A stretch of DNA of 64,000 nucleotides, taken from Peribacillus muralis. GTDB taxonomy: Bacteria; Bacillota; Bacilli; Bacillales; DSM-1321. Under the pieces are notes generated by a model. The model had not been told where the DNA came from and did not search any database. It was given only the letters and a program-made list of their open reading frames with translations. Position 1 is the stretch's first letter; every line of letters begins with the position of its first letter. The position numbers and the translations under genes are program-made. Shown in pieces: positions 23,642 to 33,687 of the stretch. The stretch is taken from positions 3,897,051 to 3,961,050 of the forward strand of contig NZ_CP017080.1 of NCBI RefSeq assembly GCF_001645685.2. Reading direction: 5' to 3'.

Positions 23642-26600
23642 TTATGCTCCTGCCCAGACATCTTTTGCATATCTGCCGTTTTCTTCTAACGACTGCAGCC
23701 AGGCGGTTGCTTCTTGTTTAGTTGTTTGTTGGAATTGCATATAGCTTTCAATCAATGTTCGTTCAACATCCGGGGCCATTTTGCTTCCGTCACCGCAAAT
23801 GTATAGGTGTCCGCCTTCTTTTAATAAAGGGAGAATGTCTGAAGCGTTCTCCGCTAGGCGATGTTGCACATATGTTTTTTCTTGTCCCTCACATCTTGAG
23901 AAGGCGGTGTGCAAGGTTACGAGTCCGTCTTGTTCGGCTTGGACGAGTTCATCTTGGTAGAGGAAGTCGTGTTCCGGATTGCGGCAGCCAAAGTACAGGT
24001 GGGCAGCACCTAATGTTTCGCCTTTTTCCTTCAGGGCGCGGCGGGCTTGAATGAACCCTCTGAACGGTGCAATGCCAGTTCCAGGTCCGATCATGATGAT
24101 CGGGTGTTCAGATTGCTTTGGAAGCTGGAAGTTGGATTGCGGTGTATGGATAAAGCATGCTACTTTATCGCCTGCCGCGCGCGCTGCCAAGTAATTGGAA
24201 GCAATGCCGTTGTATTCGCCGTTGCCGCTCCATGCTTCCCCCCGGACGACGCTGACGGTGATGCTCGCTTCTCCCTCCTTATGAAGCGGGGAGCTTGAAA
24301 TCGAGTAGTATCTTGCTTTTAATGGCGGCAGCAATGCCAGGAATCCTGCAAATGGGATTTCACATGCAGGATACTTTTCAACTAAATCCAGCATGGTCAT
24401 CCGCTTGCTTAGGATTTCCCGTTTATAAGTGCCGTCCTCCAGCAGTCCTTCAAGCTCTTTCACGTGTGGCGGACAGACAGTATGAGCAGCAAGCGCCCGT
24501 ATTTGGGACCGGGTGGCGGGTTCCTGGAACTCGACATGGTTTAATAGCACTTCCGCTAGTTTAACGGGTATTTCTGTAGGAAGATGGGCAGCTTTACCTG
24601 AATCACCTGTAAGTTTGATATAGTCTTGCCCGTTCAAGTCGAATCGACTGAGCACTCGCTCGACAAGTTCCGCTGGATTTTGCGGCAGTACCCCCATATG
24701 GTCGCCTTCCTGATACTTCATGCCAGCTGGCAGCGCCAGTTCCATATGTCGTGTACTTCTTCCGCTATTTGCATGCTGTAATTCAACATTCCTTTTGACA
24801 ACGGACGTAAAGGCATGGTGGCTGCGGGCGAGTGGTGTGCCGCTTACATCACTGACGTAGTTCATCGTAATCAAGCTTGTTTCCCGATCATCCTGATTGA
24901 GTTCAATGCTAAAGGCCCTGGCAAGATTCGTCCAAAGGGTGTCCGTCCATTTCTCGTAATCTCCTTCTAGATCATCACTTGCATCTCCATAGCCCGTTTC
25001 TGACAATCTTTTGGCTCCCGATTGCTCCAGACGGTCATCGATGTAGGAAGGAATGCGTTGGTACGTAGTTGCCCAGTTGCGGTCTCCGCATCCAAAGATC
25101 GCATAATGAACTCCATCCAAGCTGCCATCCTTGCTTTCCTTCAGCGCTGACACGAAGTCATCCGCATTATCAGGGGGATTTCCATTATAAGACGCCGAGA
25201 CAATCAAGACCGCTCCTTCTCGCGGAAGTTGATTCACATAATCATTCAAAGGAGCAACCTCCGTATTGTATCCTTGGCGTTTCCCTGTTTCGGCAAGGTC
25301 ACGGGCCATTCCTTCCGCTGTTCCCATGTTCGATCCGAACAGGACGAGCAATGGTGTGCCATGAGTGGTTTCGACGGCTTGGGCAGAGGCTCCTTTATTG
25401 GCTGAAACCGGCTCATGAGAATCGACGGTAAGCGACATCAAAGGCTTTCTTGGTGAAACGCGCAGCGTTAATCCGTCCGGTTTAAGCGTCAACGTTTCTT
25501 TCACGTCCAATTGATATCGCTTATGATCGATCAACTCAAAGTGCTGTAAGACCATTCCGAGCACAAGCGTGGCCTCATGAAGGGCAAACTGCTGTCCGAT
25601 GCAGGCGCGCTGCCCGTTTCCAAACGGTTTATACGCATGATAAGGAATGGAGCTCGGATTCTCGAAACGTTCCGGAAGAAACGATTCAACGTCATCGCCC
25701 CAAACGGATCGATCGCGATGAAGCTCAGGAATGAGCAGCGAGAACACATCGCCTTTGTGAACATCGTATTGCCCATCCAGCACAGTATCTTCCTTCGCAT
25801 ATACAGTGAATGCAGGAGCTGTCGGCCATAGGCGCAGCACTTCATTGAGTACCATCCTGACATATTTCAACTTCTTGACTTGCTTGTAATCCGGTATTCC
25901 GTCACCGAGCACTTCATCCACTTCCTGCTGCGCTTTTTTTAATTTGTCCCTGTTATTCATCAGGAAATAGATGGCGAACGAGAGTAGTCCGCTCGTCGTT
26001 TCATGGCCGGCAATCAAGAAGGTAATGATCTGATATCTGATGTTTTCGTCATCCAGCGTCTCTCCCGTTTCAGGGTCGACTCCCTTCAGCATGTGGGAAA
26101 GGAGATCATCCTCTCCTTGATCGCCGTTTTGCTTTCGTTCGGCAATCATTTCATCCACAAGGGAGAACATGTATTGAATGTCTTCGCGGAATTGTTTTTT
26201 TGATTTGACCATCAGTTTATCCTGGATGCCGAGCCGCTGCGTTTGACTCATCGCTTCATCGAGCGAGCGGACCATGCTGGCGACGAACGGATGGGTGGTA
26301 TCGCGATAAAAACTGTTAAAGCGGTAATTGAATCCGCATAGTCCAATCGTATCCAGCGTCAAGCGTGTCATATCCTCAGGCACATCAATCTCATCGGCTG
26401 GATTCAGGCGAGCCCATTTTTGAATCAGCTGGGCGGCAATATCGACCATTTTAGCATGATAGCCCTTCATTGCCTGCTGACTGAAGCTAGGCGATAAAAT
26501 GTTATGCGCCTTTTTCCAGTTAGGCTCCGCCGTTTCACTCGTGAAGAGGCCATCACCGCCAAATGCCCTCACTTTTTGCAGTGCCGGACCAACTTTCTTA

Positions 26601-26809
26601 TCAAACCTTGCTTCATCGCAAATTTCTTTCGCTAGTGCTGCACTTGATACGAATGTACCGATCCGGCCCGGATATTGAAATTGAAAAATCGGTCCAAGTT
26701 CTCGCGCCAGCTTCATATACGACTGAAGCGGTTTATCCTTATCGATGACAGGCAGGCTCCCTAAAGGGCCATATGTCTTTGGCTGTGGTATTTGAGTTGT
26801 CTTTGTCAT
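23642..26809 (-). CDS. cypB: Bifunctional cytochrome P450/NADPH-P450 reductase (CYP102A, BM3 type)
   Basis: 1055 residues, self-sufficient fatty-acid hydroxylase. P450 domain (about 1-455) has the I-helix [12 protein letters not shown], ExxR in [11 protein letters not shown], and heme-cysteine loop [11 protein letters not shown] near residue 400. A linker leads to a flavodoxin-like FMN domain ([20 protein letters not shown]) and a ferredoxin-NADP reductase-like FAD/NADPH domain ([40 protein letters not shown]). Such enzymes oxidise medium and long-chain fatty acids at subterminal carbons. The start at 26809 follows GAGGTG. It lies 70 bp after a TetR gene with matching operator palindromes, as in the fatR-cypB pair of B. 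subtilis; the symbol cypB rather than cypD is from that context. Confidence 0.93.
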   Translation of the reverse strand: MTKTTQIPQPKTYGPLGSLPVIDKDKPLQSYMKLARELGPIFQFQYPGRIGTFVSSAALAKEICDEARFDKKVGPALQKVRAFGGDGLFTSETAEPNWKKAHNILSPSFSQQAMKGYHAKMVDIAAQLIQKWARLNPADEIDVPEDMTRLTLDTIGLCGFNYRFNSFYRDTTHPFVASMVRSLDEAMSQTQRLGIQDKLMVKSKKQFREDIQYMFSLVDEMIAERKQNGDQGEDDLLSHMLKGVDPETGETLDDENIRYQIITFLIAGHETTSGLLSFAIYFLMNNRDKLKKAQQEVDEVLGDGIPDYKQVKKLKYVRMVLNEVLRLWPTAPAFTVYAKEDTVLDGQYDVHKGDVFSLLIPELHRDRSVWGDDVESFLPERFENPSSIPYHAYKPFGNGQRACIGQQFALHEATLVLGMVLQHFELIDHKRYQLDVKETLTLKPDGLTLRVSPRKPLMSLTVDSHEPVSANKGASAQAVETTHGTPLLVLFGSNMGTAEGMARDLAETGKRQGYNTEVAPLNDYVNQLPREGAVLIVSASYNGNPPDNADDFVSALKESKDGSLDGVHYAIFGCGDRNWATTYQRIPSYIDDRLEQSGAKRLSETGYGDASDDLEGDYEKWTDTLWTNLARAFSIELNQDDRETSLITMNYVSDVSGTPLARSHHAFTSVVKRNVELQHANSGRSTRHMELALPAGMKYQEGDHMGVLPQNPAELVERVLSRFDLNGQDYIKLTGDSGKAAHLPTEIPVKLAEVLLNHVEFQEPATRSQIRALAAHTVCPPHVKELEGLLEDGTYKREILSKRMTMLDLVEKYPACEIPFAGFLALLPPLKARYYSISSSPLHKEGEASITVSVVRGEAWSGNGEYNGIASNYLAARAAGDKVACFIHTPQSNFQLPKQSEHPIIMIGPGTGIAPFRGFIQARRALKEKGETLGAAHLYFGCRNPEHDFLYQDELVQAEQDGLVTLHTAFSRCEGQEKTYVQHRLAENASDILPLLKEGGHLYICGDGSKMAPDVERTLIESYMQFQQTTKQEATAWLQSLEENGRYAKDVWAGA

Positions 26810-26833
26810 GTTTAGCACCTCTATTAAATATTT

Positions 26834-26853
26834 CGGAATGAACGTTCATTCCG
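26834..26853. promoter_or_regulatory. TetR/FatR-type operator, copy 1
   Basis: Perfect palindrome GGAATGAACGTTCATTCC (26835-26852), extended by one C/G pair. It lies between the regulator and the P450 gene, 25 bp before the P450 start. The same 18 bp occur upstream of the regulator. Confidence 0.85.
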
Positions 26854-26879
26854 TTTATTGGCTGAAAATCGAATGTTAC

Positions 26880-27455
26880 TCAAATGTGCAGGCGGACAGC
26901 ATCCCAAAAGCTTTCCTCAACATCTTCCAAAAGCTTCGCTTCCGGCACTAATTCCCCAATACGGACAAGTCGCTGCAGCTCAAGAAATGCCCCATAAATG
27001 ATGGCGATCAAGGCGGAAGATGGGAGTTCCTTGATTTCTTTTCTTTCCTTTCCTGAATCAAAGAAGTTTTTAAAAATATTCAAAAGCCCTTGAAAGCTTA
27101 TATGGCTTTCCTCATGTAAGAAATGGGCCCCGCTATGGATTTTTATGAAATAAAGCGCTTGGTCCTGCTTCACTGTAAAGTGGACCATGGACTTGAAAAT
27201 ATGATGAAACTGATTGCGAATCGAGTCCTCATGTGGAAATCCATTCTTGATCGTAGCCGTGAAAATATCCACATACCCTTGAAAAATCTTGTTTCCGAGT
27301 ACTTCCTTATTTTCAAAGTAACGATAAATGGTACCAGCTCCGACCCCGGCCTTCGATGCAATCATCGGGATCGTCGTCGCATCATAACCTCGTTCCGCGA
27401 ATAGCTCCAAGGCGCTGGACACGATGCTGTCTCGTTTATTTACTGCCGTTATCAT
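26880..27455 (-). CDS. fatR: TetR-family repressor (FatR/BscR-like)
   Basis: 191 residues. N-terminal helix-turn-helix ALELFAERGYDATTIPMIASKAGVGAGTIYRYFENKEVL, then an all-helical ligand domain. In B. subtilis the FatR repressor controls the fatR-cypB operon and is released by unsaturated fatty acids; the same arrangement and identical palindromes on both sides of this gene support that role. Start ATG 27455 with a modest AAGG upstream. The gene is co-oriented with and 70 bp upstream of the P450. Confidence 0.85.
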   Translation of the reverse strand: MITAVNKRDSIVSSALELFAERGYDATTIPMIASKAGVGAGTIYRYFENKEVLGNKIFQGYVDIFTATIKNGFPHEDSIRNQFHHIFKSMVHFTVKQDQALYFIKIHSGAHFLHEESHISFQGLLNIFKNFFDSGKERKEIKELPSSALIAIIYGAFLELQRLVRIGELVPEAKLLEDVEESFWDAVRLHI

Positions 27456-27484
27456 AATGAATCAGCCTTTCATCCAGAAAATGC

Positions 27485-27502
27485 GGAATGAACGTTCATT
27501 CC
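27485..27502. promoter_or_regulatory. TetR/FatR-type operator, copy 2
   Basis: Second exact copy of GGAATGAACGTTCATTCC, 29 bp upstream of the regulator start, fitting autorepression of the operon. Confidence 0.85.
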
Positions 27503-27883
27503 TATCCCTGCAAGTGTATACCCAATAAAACCCAATCTCAATCGAGCGTAGTACCCAAAATTTGTGAATGATCCGTAAATAAAAAAGGATAAAAGTCTGT
27601 GTATAATTCTATAAAACCATAAAAATAGATACAAATAACAACTTTTGACCCATAAAAAGCGCTGATTGTCACAACTCTTCAGCCAGATAACTTGTTCATG
27701 CAGGCAAAGCAGACTTCTTTCAAGGGAGTATATACTTATTCACCATATATCTCCCATGTGCATTCTTCAAAAAGTCAGTGACGCACAGATTCAACCGCTT
27801 TCTTAAAATCATTCAAGTTTAACAAACCCCCTTGAATTTTGTATGATAAGAAAGGAAGATTACTAAATGGGAGATGTGATATT
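27503..27883. other. Intergenic region before the LOG gene
   Basis: No gene supported. It must hold the divergent promoters of the TetR and LOG genes. A plausible -10 TATGAT lies at about 27842, close to the LOG start. A short minus-strand frame across 27775-27963 has no ribosome site and overlaps the LOG start. Confidence 0.4.
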
Positions 27884-28465
27884 TTGAAAAGTCTAGCTGT
27901 ATTCTGTGGATCAAGCAAAGGTGCATCTGCTGTATATGTTGAAGAGGCTAAAAAACTGGGCAAGGAGCTGGCAAAACGTAAGATTACCCTTGTCTATGGC
28001 GGCTCAAGTGCAGGAATCATGGGTGCAGTTGCAGATGCCGTTCTGGAAGCAGGAGGGAATGTAATTGGGGTGATGCCAGATTTTCTAGAAAAAAAAGAAA
28101 TCGCCCATAAGAGCTTAACCGAGCTGATCGTCGTGGAATCCATGCATGAAAGAAAAGCGAAGATGGCTGAACTGGCCGATGGATTCATGGCCTTGCCAGG
28201 CGGCCCAGGAACATTGGAGGAATTCTTCGAGATTTTCACTTGGGCTCAGCTTGGTCTTCACCAAAAACCTTGCGGACTCTTAAATATCAATCACTATTAT
28301 GACCCATTGGTCGCTTTATTCAATCATATGTCCGACGAGCAGTTCCTCCATGAAAAATTCCGGTCCATGGCGCTCGTAGATGTTGAACCAAACGGACTTC
28401 TTGATCAATTCAATACATATGAGCCGCCAACCGTAAAAACCTTCATTACCGAAAATCAAACCTGA
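27884..28465 (+). CDS. LOG-family nucleoside 5'-monophosphate phosphoribohydrolase
   Basis: 193 residues from TTG 27884, behind GGGAGATG. Rossmann-like LOG family (YvdD, TIGR00730): opening KSLAVFCGSSKGA, LVYGGSSAGIMGAVADAVL, and catalytic block ERKAKMAELADGFMALPGGPGTLEEFFE with PGGxGTxxE. These enzymes cleave the N-glycosidic bond of (cytokinin) nucleoside monophosphates in the cytoplasm; in plant-associated bacteria they can release free cytokinin. Monocistronic and terminated by a shared hairpin. Confidence 0.92.
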   Translation: MKSLAVFCGSSKGASAVYVEEAKKLGKELAKRKITLVYGGSSAGIMGAVADAVLEAGGNVIGVMPDFLEKKEIAHKSLTELIVVESMHERKAKMAELADGFMALPGGPGTLEEFFEIFTWAQLGLHQKPCGLLNINHYYDPLVALFNHMSDEQFLHEKFRSMALVDVEPNGLLDQFNTYEPPTVKTFITENQT

Positions 28466-28470
28466 TCATA

Positions 28471-28511
28471 AAAACCAAGCGGCCAAGATCAATGATGATC
28501 TTGGCCGCTTG
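28471..28511. terminator. Convergent terminator
   Basis: Stem CAAGCGGCCAAGATC / GATCTTGGCCGCTTG; a T-run follows on the minus strand (GGTTTTTAT), so it chiefly ends the Nudix gene but may serve both. Confidence 0.85.
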
Positions 28512-28526
28512 TAATAAGCTGTTAGG

Positions 28527-28946
28527 TCAGGTGAATAACACGCTTAAATAATCGCCATGCCCTTTAATTAGTTGCACTTCATGTTCGGATGAAATCCAGA
28601 AGAAACGGAAGGTCAGACCCGATTCATCCCCGCCACCCGTTGGCTGATGGTCCCATTGATCAGGAACATCCCATACACGGATTCGATAAAAATATCTATG
28701 ATGGATGGCCCCATCCGCGTTCTCCCAAAAATCCTCGGCAATTAAAGCTTCCACCTGAAATGATTCAAGTCCCGTCTCTTCTTTTATCTCCCGAATTACG
28801 GCTTCGTAAGTATTTTCATGGTGCTCCACTGTACCCTTTGGTATTTGGATTCCGGCTTCCCTAATGGGATGTCTGAAAACCAATACCTGTGTTTTTCCAT
28901 TTTTGATTCTTATCACATACCCATAAGCTTTTTTTATTGGCGTCAT
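28527..28946 (-). CDS. Nudix hydrolase
   Basis: 139 residues, Nudix box PKGTVEHHENTYEAVIREIKEETGL complete (GT at the first position as in Ap4A-hydrolase-like members). Opening KKAYGYVIRIKNGKTQVLVFRHPIREAGIQIPKG. Start 28946 follows GGGGGG. Substrate not determinable; nucleotide-sugar or diadenosine polyphosphate hydrolysis is common in this group. Confidence 0.87.
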   Translation of the reverse strand: MTPIKKAYGYVIRIKNGKTQVLVFRHPIREAGIQIPKGTVEHHENTYEAVIREIKEETGLESFQVEALIAEDFWENADGAIHHRYFYRIRVWDVPDQWDHQPTGGGDESGLTFRFFWISSEHEVQLIKGHGDYLSVLFT

Positions 28947-29032
28947 GTTTAATCCCCCCGTCAATCACCAACAGCAGCCTTTCCTTTACCCTGCATTACC
29001 AAATCGCAATTCCTTCAACCCTTTTTAAAATC

Positions 29033-29650
29033 TTACTTACAATTCCTTTGATTTTTTTGCTTTGATTTAGTTAATGGGGATGAAACCATTTGTTCATACT
29101 TGTCGTATCTCGCTAGTAAAGTATGAACCAAGCTGATTTTTGGAACGACCATGTAAACGGTCCATCCTGCAATGATGCTGATTATGGCTCCTGCCAGCAC
29201 ATCCGCCGGAAAGTGGACCCCTACCCAAATACGGGAAATGGCAACAAGGGAAGCGAGCATGATCCAAAGCACCTGCCATCCCCTGTTAAAAAGCCAAAAG
29301 GATACACAAAACGAGAAAAATAGGATGGTATGATCGCTTGGAAATGAGTTATCCACGGCTTTTTCAATTAGCTGATTAACATGGGGCAATTCGGCAAATG
29401 GCTGATTGTTCGAATGCAACCTCCCGGCGAGTTTCCCCATCATTTCAGCTATTACAAACGTAACCACCCCACAAACCACCATCATCCTTCCCCGTTCATT
29501 TCTAGTGAACCATACTACGATGACTGCCAATGCCAATAGGAATACCATATACTCGGCAATGAAAATGGCTGTAGGATTCAAATATGCATGTTGCTTCCCT
29601 AAATCATTTATCATTCGAAATAAATGAACATTCGATTCTGTAAGACTCAT
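29033..29650 (-). CDS. PAP2-family undecaprenyl-diphosphatase (BcrC-like)
   Basis: 205 residues with about five membrane helices. The three phosphatase blocks are present: KLAGRLHSNNQPF, the PSDHT block in NSFPSDHTILFF, and SRIWVGVHFPADVLAG with its catalytic histidine. BcrC-type enzymes dephosphorylate undecaprenyl pyrophosphate outside the membrane, recycling the cell-wall lipid carrier and giving bacitracin tolerance. The start at 29650 was chosen at MSLTESN after GGCGG; the longer reading adds a lysine-rich lead without support. It lies at the edge of the AT-rich island. Confidence 0.87.
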   Translation of the reverse strand: MSLTESNVHLFRMINDLGKQHAYLNPTAIFIAEYMVFLLALAVIVVWFTRNERGRMMVVCGVVTFVIAEMMGKLAGRLHSNNQPFAELPHVNQLIEKAVDNSFPSDHTILFFSFCVSFWLFNRGWQVLWIMLASLVAISRIWVGVHFPADVLAGAIISIIAGWTVYMVVPKISLVHTLLARYDKYEQMVSSPLTKSKQKNQRNCK

Positions 29651-29957
29651 TTGGGGACCGCCTTTCTTCTTTTCTTTCATAATAAAAGAGAAAGAAGCTT
29701 TGGCGCCATCGATTTTCCTAACAGTTTACGCTGCCATCTTACACTATTGTCACGTGATTGTTATTCTTGATATCGGCCTATTCTAGCTTTTCATTATGTA
29801 TAATGGGGGGCATATGCTGCATAGTCCTGCACGAAATTTATGGATTGAACCAACATGTCAATGTGGATTTAATGTTTTATATTCTAAATACTCATTTTTA
29901 TGATTATAATAAATTACTTAATATCTTTACATATATGTTCAAGGGAGGCTAATAGAT
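29651..29957. other. Intergenic boundary of the AT-rich island
   Basis: No gene supported. Base composition turns sharply AT-rich from about 29850, marking the left edge of a probable transferred segment. No tRNA, direct repeat or integrase was seen at the boundary. Confidence 0.4.
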
Positions 29958-31187
29958 ATGGCTAGTAACGAAATTAATCCACCTAATAACAAAAATTTCA
30001 AATTTCCTATTTTAATGATTACAGCACTTGTATTGGGGATTTTTGCAGCAGGCTCTGAAGAATTAGTAATTTCACCATTATTATTAGATTTGGCAGACTC
30101 TTTTAATTCTACGGTGGACATCGTAGGTCTTTCCGTAAGCATCTATGGCATTGCTGTAATTATAGGAGCTCCATTATTCGCCCCTATTAGTGATAAAATT
30201 TCTTATCGTTTAAGTTTATTAATTGGAATTCTCTTATTTCTAGTGGGTACAATTGTATGTACGTTAGCAGGAAATATTGAGTGGTTTTTTCTTGGAAGAG
30301 CTATTTCTGGACTAGCAGCAGGAACTTTTATTCCAACAGCTTACGCTTTTGTGGGAGAACAAATTCCTTACGAAAGTCGCGGGAAAGTTATGGGGGCAAT
30401 TGTATCAAGCTGGTCATTGTCTTTAATATTAGGAGTTCCATTAGGCTCTTTTATAGGAGGGATATTTCATTGGAGATGGTCTTTTGCAATATTAATTCTT
30501 TTGGGTATAACGGTTGCAATGCTTATTTTAATGGATCTTAAGGGTAAGCATGAAATAAATAAAATTAAATATAAAGATACTGAAGAACCATTAGTTCGTT
30601 CATTTATAAAGGCTCTATTTAAACCTAACGTATTTTTAATTATTGTTGTTACATTTTGTAATATGTTAGGGTTTTATGGAATGTATACTTATTTAGGAAG
30701 TTATATTCGTTCTACTTTACCATTAGGGGATTCTATTACAGGTGTTGTACTGATTTTTTACGGAATAGGATTTGCTACAAGCTACTTTTCTGGAAAATAT
30801 GCAGACAAGATAGGCAAAAGCCGTTCTCTTATCTTTACTATGGCGCTATTAACTATAATTTTATGGATTATCCCTCATCTAAGTAATTTTTATTGGCTAT
30901 TTTTCTTTCTACTATTTTTATGGGGTGGAATGCAAAGTTTGACAGTTACTATGTTAAGTACAATCTTAAGTAATTGTTCAAATAAATATCGAGGGAGGAT
31001 TTTGGCTATTTATAGTTTGACTTCTAATCTTGCAGTCACCCTTGGTTCTGCATTAATGGGACCCATTTACGTGAATTTTGGATATAAAATAGTATCTATA
31101 GTTTGTGCAGCTATAAGCTTTTTAGGTTTTTTAATTAGTATTAAAGCTTATTATAATCAACCTGATAAACAACAATCTATTGAATGA
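29958..31187 (+). CDS. MFS transporter, DHA1-type drug efflux
   Basis: 409 residues, 12 predicted membrane segments. Typical drug:H+ antiporter motifs: GAPLFAPISDKISYRL (motif A region), FLGRAISGLAAGTFIPTAYAFVGE, and SLSLILGVPLGSFIGGIFHWRWSF (motif C region). SD AAGGGAGG. The gene shares the extreme AT content of the bacilysin genes, and the IS copy begins 1 bp after its stop. Being upstream of bacG and separated only by that IS, it may have been the first gene of the island and could export the antibiotic or a related compound, but bacE already provides an exporter. Function is inference. Confidence 0.85.
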   Translation: MASNEINPPNNKNFKFPILMITALVLGIFAAGSEELVISPLLLDLADSFNSTVDIVGLSVSIYGIAVIIGAPLFAPISDKISYRLSLLIGILLFLVGTIVCTLAGNIEWFFLGRAISGLAAGTFIPTAYAFVGEQIPYESRGKVMGAIVSSWSLSLILGVPLGSFIGGIFHWRWSFAILILLGITVAMLILMDLKGKHEINKIKYKDTEEPLVRSFIKALFKPNVFLIIVVTFCNMLGFYGMYTYLGSYIRSTLPLGDSITGVVLIFYGIGFATSYFSGKYADKIGKSRSLIFTMALLTIILWIIPHLSNFYWLFFFLLFLWGGMQSLTVTMLSTILSNCSNKYRGRILAIYSLTSNLAVTLGSALMGPIYVNFGYKIVSIVCAAISFLGFLISIKAYYNQPDKQQSIE

Positions 31188-31239
31188 ATGAACTGCGCCC
31201 CATTAAGTAGACAGCTTAATAAAAAAGTAGTGGCTCTTA

Positions 31240-32001
31240 TTAAATAGCGACGAGATGGCTTTGGTAATTTTCCGGAGCCATCTTATTTAGCGTCCATTGC
31301 TTACGTTCGGTATTGTAGTAATCGATATACCGTTCGATCATTCGTTTTAATTCATTGAGATTAATTCATTGAGATTAATTGCTTCTTTATACTGTACCTC
31401 ATCCTTTAAATGACCAAAGAAAGATTCCCTTGGCGCATCATCCAAGTAATTTGCCTCTCCGGGACATCGACTGTACGAGTCCCCTTTCTTTCACTCGTGA
31501 TTGATAATCCGGGTGCGTATAGTGGAAGCCCTGATCTGAATGAATGATGGCTTCAGGATGAATCATTCCTTCTAAAGCTTCTTCCAATTTACATAAAGTT
31601 TTCTCCACAATTCCCATTTTCAAGCTAGTGGAGAGTTCATACGCTACGATTTCAGGTGTTGCCACGTCTTTAACACAGGATAAATAAGCCACCTGTCCAT
31701 TTATGTGGGGCAAATACGTACTATCCGTTAAAAGAACTTTCCTCGGTTCATCTTGATTAAATTGTCGATTTAGTAAGTTTGGTACCGTTTTGTGTGCTTG
31801 TGTAGCCTTCGCTAATTGACGATATGGATTAGGAGTTCGCACCTTGGCGAAGAAGTTATACTTCCGCATAATTCGAAGAATCTTCTTATGGTTCATCGGC
31901 ACTTCTAATCGCTCAGCCAACTCCATATAGAGTAGGCGGTACCCAGATTTCCCTTGGCGCCCGTTTCTCTGTTGTTTGAAGCCATTTACAATAGCCACCA
32001 C
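31240..32001 (-). pseudogene. IS3-family transposase orfB, frameshifted
   Basis: Clear IS150-type integrase: SGYRLLYMELAERLEVPMNHKKILRIMRKYN, VLLTDSTYLPHINGQVAYLS with the first Asp, and IIHSDQGFHYTHPDYQ with the second. After SMSRRGK an extra A in CAAATT shifts the frame; in the restored frame it continues NYLDDAPRESFFGHLKDEVQY to APENYQSHLVAI and a stop at 31240. A tandem copy of AATTCATTGAGATT near 31355 breaks it again. Confidence 0.85.
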
Positions 32002-32025
32002 GACTGACCCTGGCTAATTCGCATC

Positions 32026-32507
32026 CTATCCTATCCTATTCTTTAGTTGGATAGAGACGAACCACTTCATGGATGACTTGATACTTCTTATTTGGAGCTG
32101 CAATTGTTTCTTCTTCGCCTTCCTTTCCAGTTCGTTGAGCTTTTTTAGCAGCGTTAGTTCAGCTTCTAATAACTGAATCCCTGCTTCTGCTTTAGCGAGT
32201 TTTTTGTCTGAAGATACGTTTACACTCTTTGGACGGCCGGTACTAGATTTTCCACGACGTTCTTCTAAGAAGCCTTGTTCACCGTGTATGTGAACCGTTT
32301 TGCGCCAGCGACCTAGCGCACTTTGAGCTTTTTTTACCCCAATCATATCTAGGTCAAATGCATTCTCTTCAAAAATTTATTTGGGACCTTTTCCTGCTGG
32401 ATTTTCTGTCACTGCTCGCAGCTTAAATTCGGCTATATACTGAATGGCACATTAGGGTTTGCTTCTAATAATCGTATTTGATGCTCATTAAAAATAATTT
32501 TACTCAT
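32026..32507 (-). pseudogene. IS3-family transposase orfA, degenerate
   Basis: Starts SKIIFNEHQIRLLEANPNVPFSI and then a stop; later pieces in other frames read AEFKLRAV and GVKKAQSALGRWRKTVHIHGEQGFLEERRGKSSTGRPKS with the coiled-coil leucine region LLEAELTLLKKLNELERKAKK. The helix-turn-helix part is disrupted several times. Confidence 0.78.
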
Positions 32508-32822
32508 GATCATGTTCTCCCGTTCGAAATTATTATGTACTAGTATAACGGGGTTTCTCTTAAGAAAAAACAGAAAAACCCCCGAATAGGTCACTTTTTC
32601 TAAAGTGTTGACTATTCGGGGTTCAGTTCATAATTTAGAGAGCTTTTTTTTTAGTTTATACATTTTAGAAAAGGAGGCATTCTACCTAATTTAACTTTTC
32701 TGGTTACTAACTGAAAAGTTGTTAAAAATATTTATTTTTAGTAAATATTAGTTATTTAAATAGGCTGATTAACAATATCTGTTGTAAAATAATAGGTGTA
32801 TGAAATAAATAGGAGTGAGGAA

Positions 32823-33602
32823 ATGATTAATAAACAAGTTGCACTGGTGCTTGGAGCAAGTCAAGGAATTGGAAGAGCTGTTGCTTTAGAATTGGCTCAA
32901 GAAGGGTACTCTTTAATTATTAATGCAAGAACTGAATCAACTCTAAAAGATTTAATGAATGAAATCAACGATATTAACCTTGGAAACCATATGATTTTTC
33001 AGGGAGATGTAACAGAAAAAAATGTAAGGGATCATTTATTTTTTAAAATAAAAGAAGAATATGGACGATTAGATATTTTAATTAATAATATTCCTGGAGG
33101 AGTTCCAGATACATTTCAGAACTATGATCCTAATGTAACTGTTAATGCATTTTCTAATAAAGCTATAACATACTTTGATTGTATGAAAAATGCTTCCTCT
33201 TTGATGGAAAAAAATCAATACGGTAGAATTATTAACTTGGTAGGTAATTTATGGAAAGAGCCTACTGGAAATATGTTCACCAATAGTCTAATTAATGCGT
33301 CTATTATAAATGCAAGTAAAAATATCTCACGTCAACTTGCTGAAAAAAAAATTACGGTTAATTGCATAAATCCAGGATTTATAAAAACTGATAGGTATTA
33401 TAAGTATATCGATAATTTAATAACTAATAATGGAATAAGCAGGGAGAAAGCAGAGGCTGCAGTTGCAGAAGATATTCCATCCAAAAGAGTGGGAGACCCA
33501 CAAGAAGTTTCATCTTTAATAGCTTATTTATGCTCTGAAAAGGCGGCATACGTTACTGGTCAGCAAATTTCAGTAGATGGCGGTACTCTAAAAAGCTTAT
33601 AA
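32823..33602 (+). CDS. bacG: Bacilysin biosynthesis reductase BacG
   Basis: 259 residues, the same length as B. subtilis BacG. SDR cofactor motif GASQGIGRA, the unusual INNIPGGVPDTF, and GRIINLVGNLWKEPTGNMFTNS with TVNCINPGFIKTDRY and YVTGQQISVDGGT match BacG closely. It reduces the dihydro-hydroxyphenylpyruvate intermediate made by BacA/BacB to the tetrahydro form. The start at 32823 follows GGAGTGAGG. Here it precedes bacABCDEF by 1.5 kb with a divergent DAHP synthase between, unlike B. subtilis where it follows them. Own terminator at 33634. Confidence 0.93.
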   Translation: MINKQVALVLGASQGIGRAVALELAQEGYSLIINARTESTLKDLMNEINDINLGNHMIFQGDVTEKNVRDHLFFKIKEEYGRLDILINNIPGGVPDTFQNYDPNVTVNAFSNKAITYFDCMKNASSLMEKNQYGRIINLVGNLWKEPTGNMFTNSLINASIINASKNISRQLAEKKITVNCINPGFIKTDRYYKYIDNLITNNGISREKAEAAVAEDIPSKRVGDPQEVSSLIAYLCSEKAAYVTGQQISVDGGTLKSL

Positions 33603-33633
33603 AAGGATTTATTAATTTACGATATTATCATTC

Positions 33634-33667
33634 AAGTAGCCGTAAAGTTTACACTTTACGGCTACTT
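33634..33667 (+). terminator. Terminator of bacG
   Basis: Perfect stem AAGTAGCCGTAAAGT / ACTTTACGGCTACTT with a 4-nt loop; AT-rich tail AGCTAGTTATTTTAT. Confidence 0.8.
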
Positions 33668-33687
33668 AGCTAGTTATTTTATAAATC

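Larger units (their letters stand above)
31189..32630 (-). mobile_element. Degenerate IS3-family (IS150-like) insertion sequence
   Basis: 1442 bp. Imperfect terminal inverted repeats: left end TGAACTGCGCCCCATTAAG, right end read inward TGAACTGAACCCCGAATAG. It encodes broken orfA and orfB transposase genes on the minus strand. The left end abuts the stop of the MFS gene. No clear target duplication is visible. Multiple frameshifts and an internal 14-bp duplication show it is immobile on its own. Confidence 0.85.

Noticed and set aside
24952..25863. Several open frames opposite the P450 gene
   Set aside because: Shadows of a well-supported 1055-residue protein.
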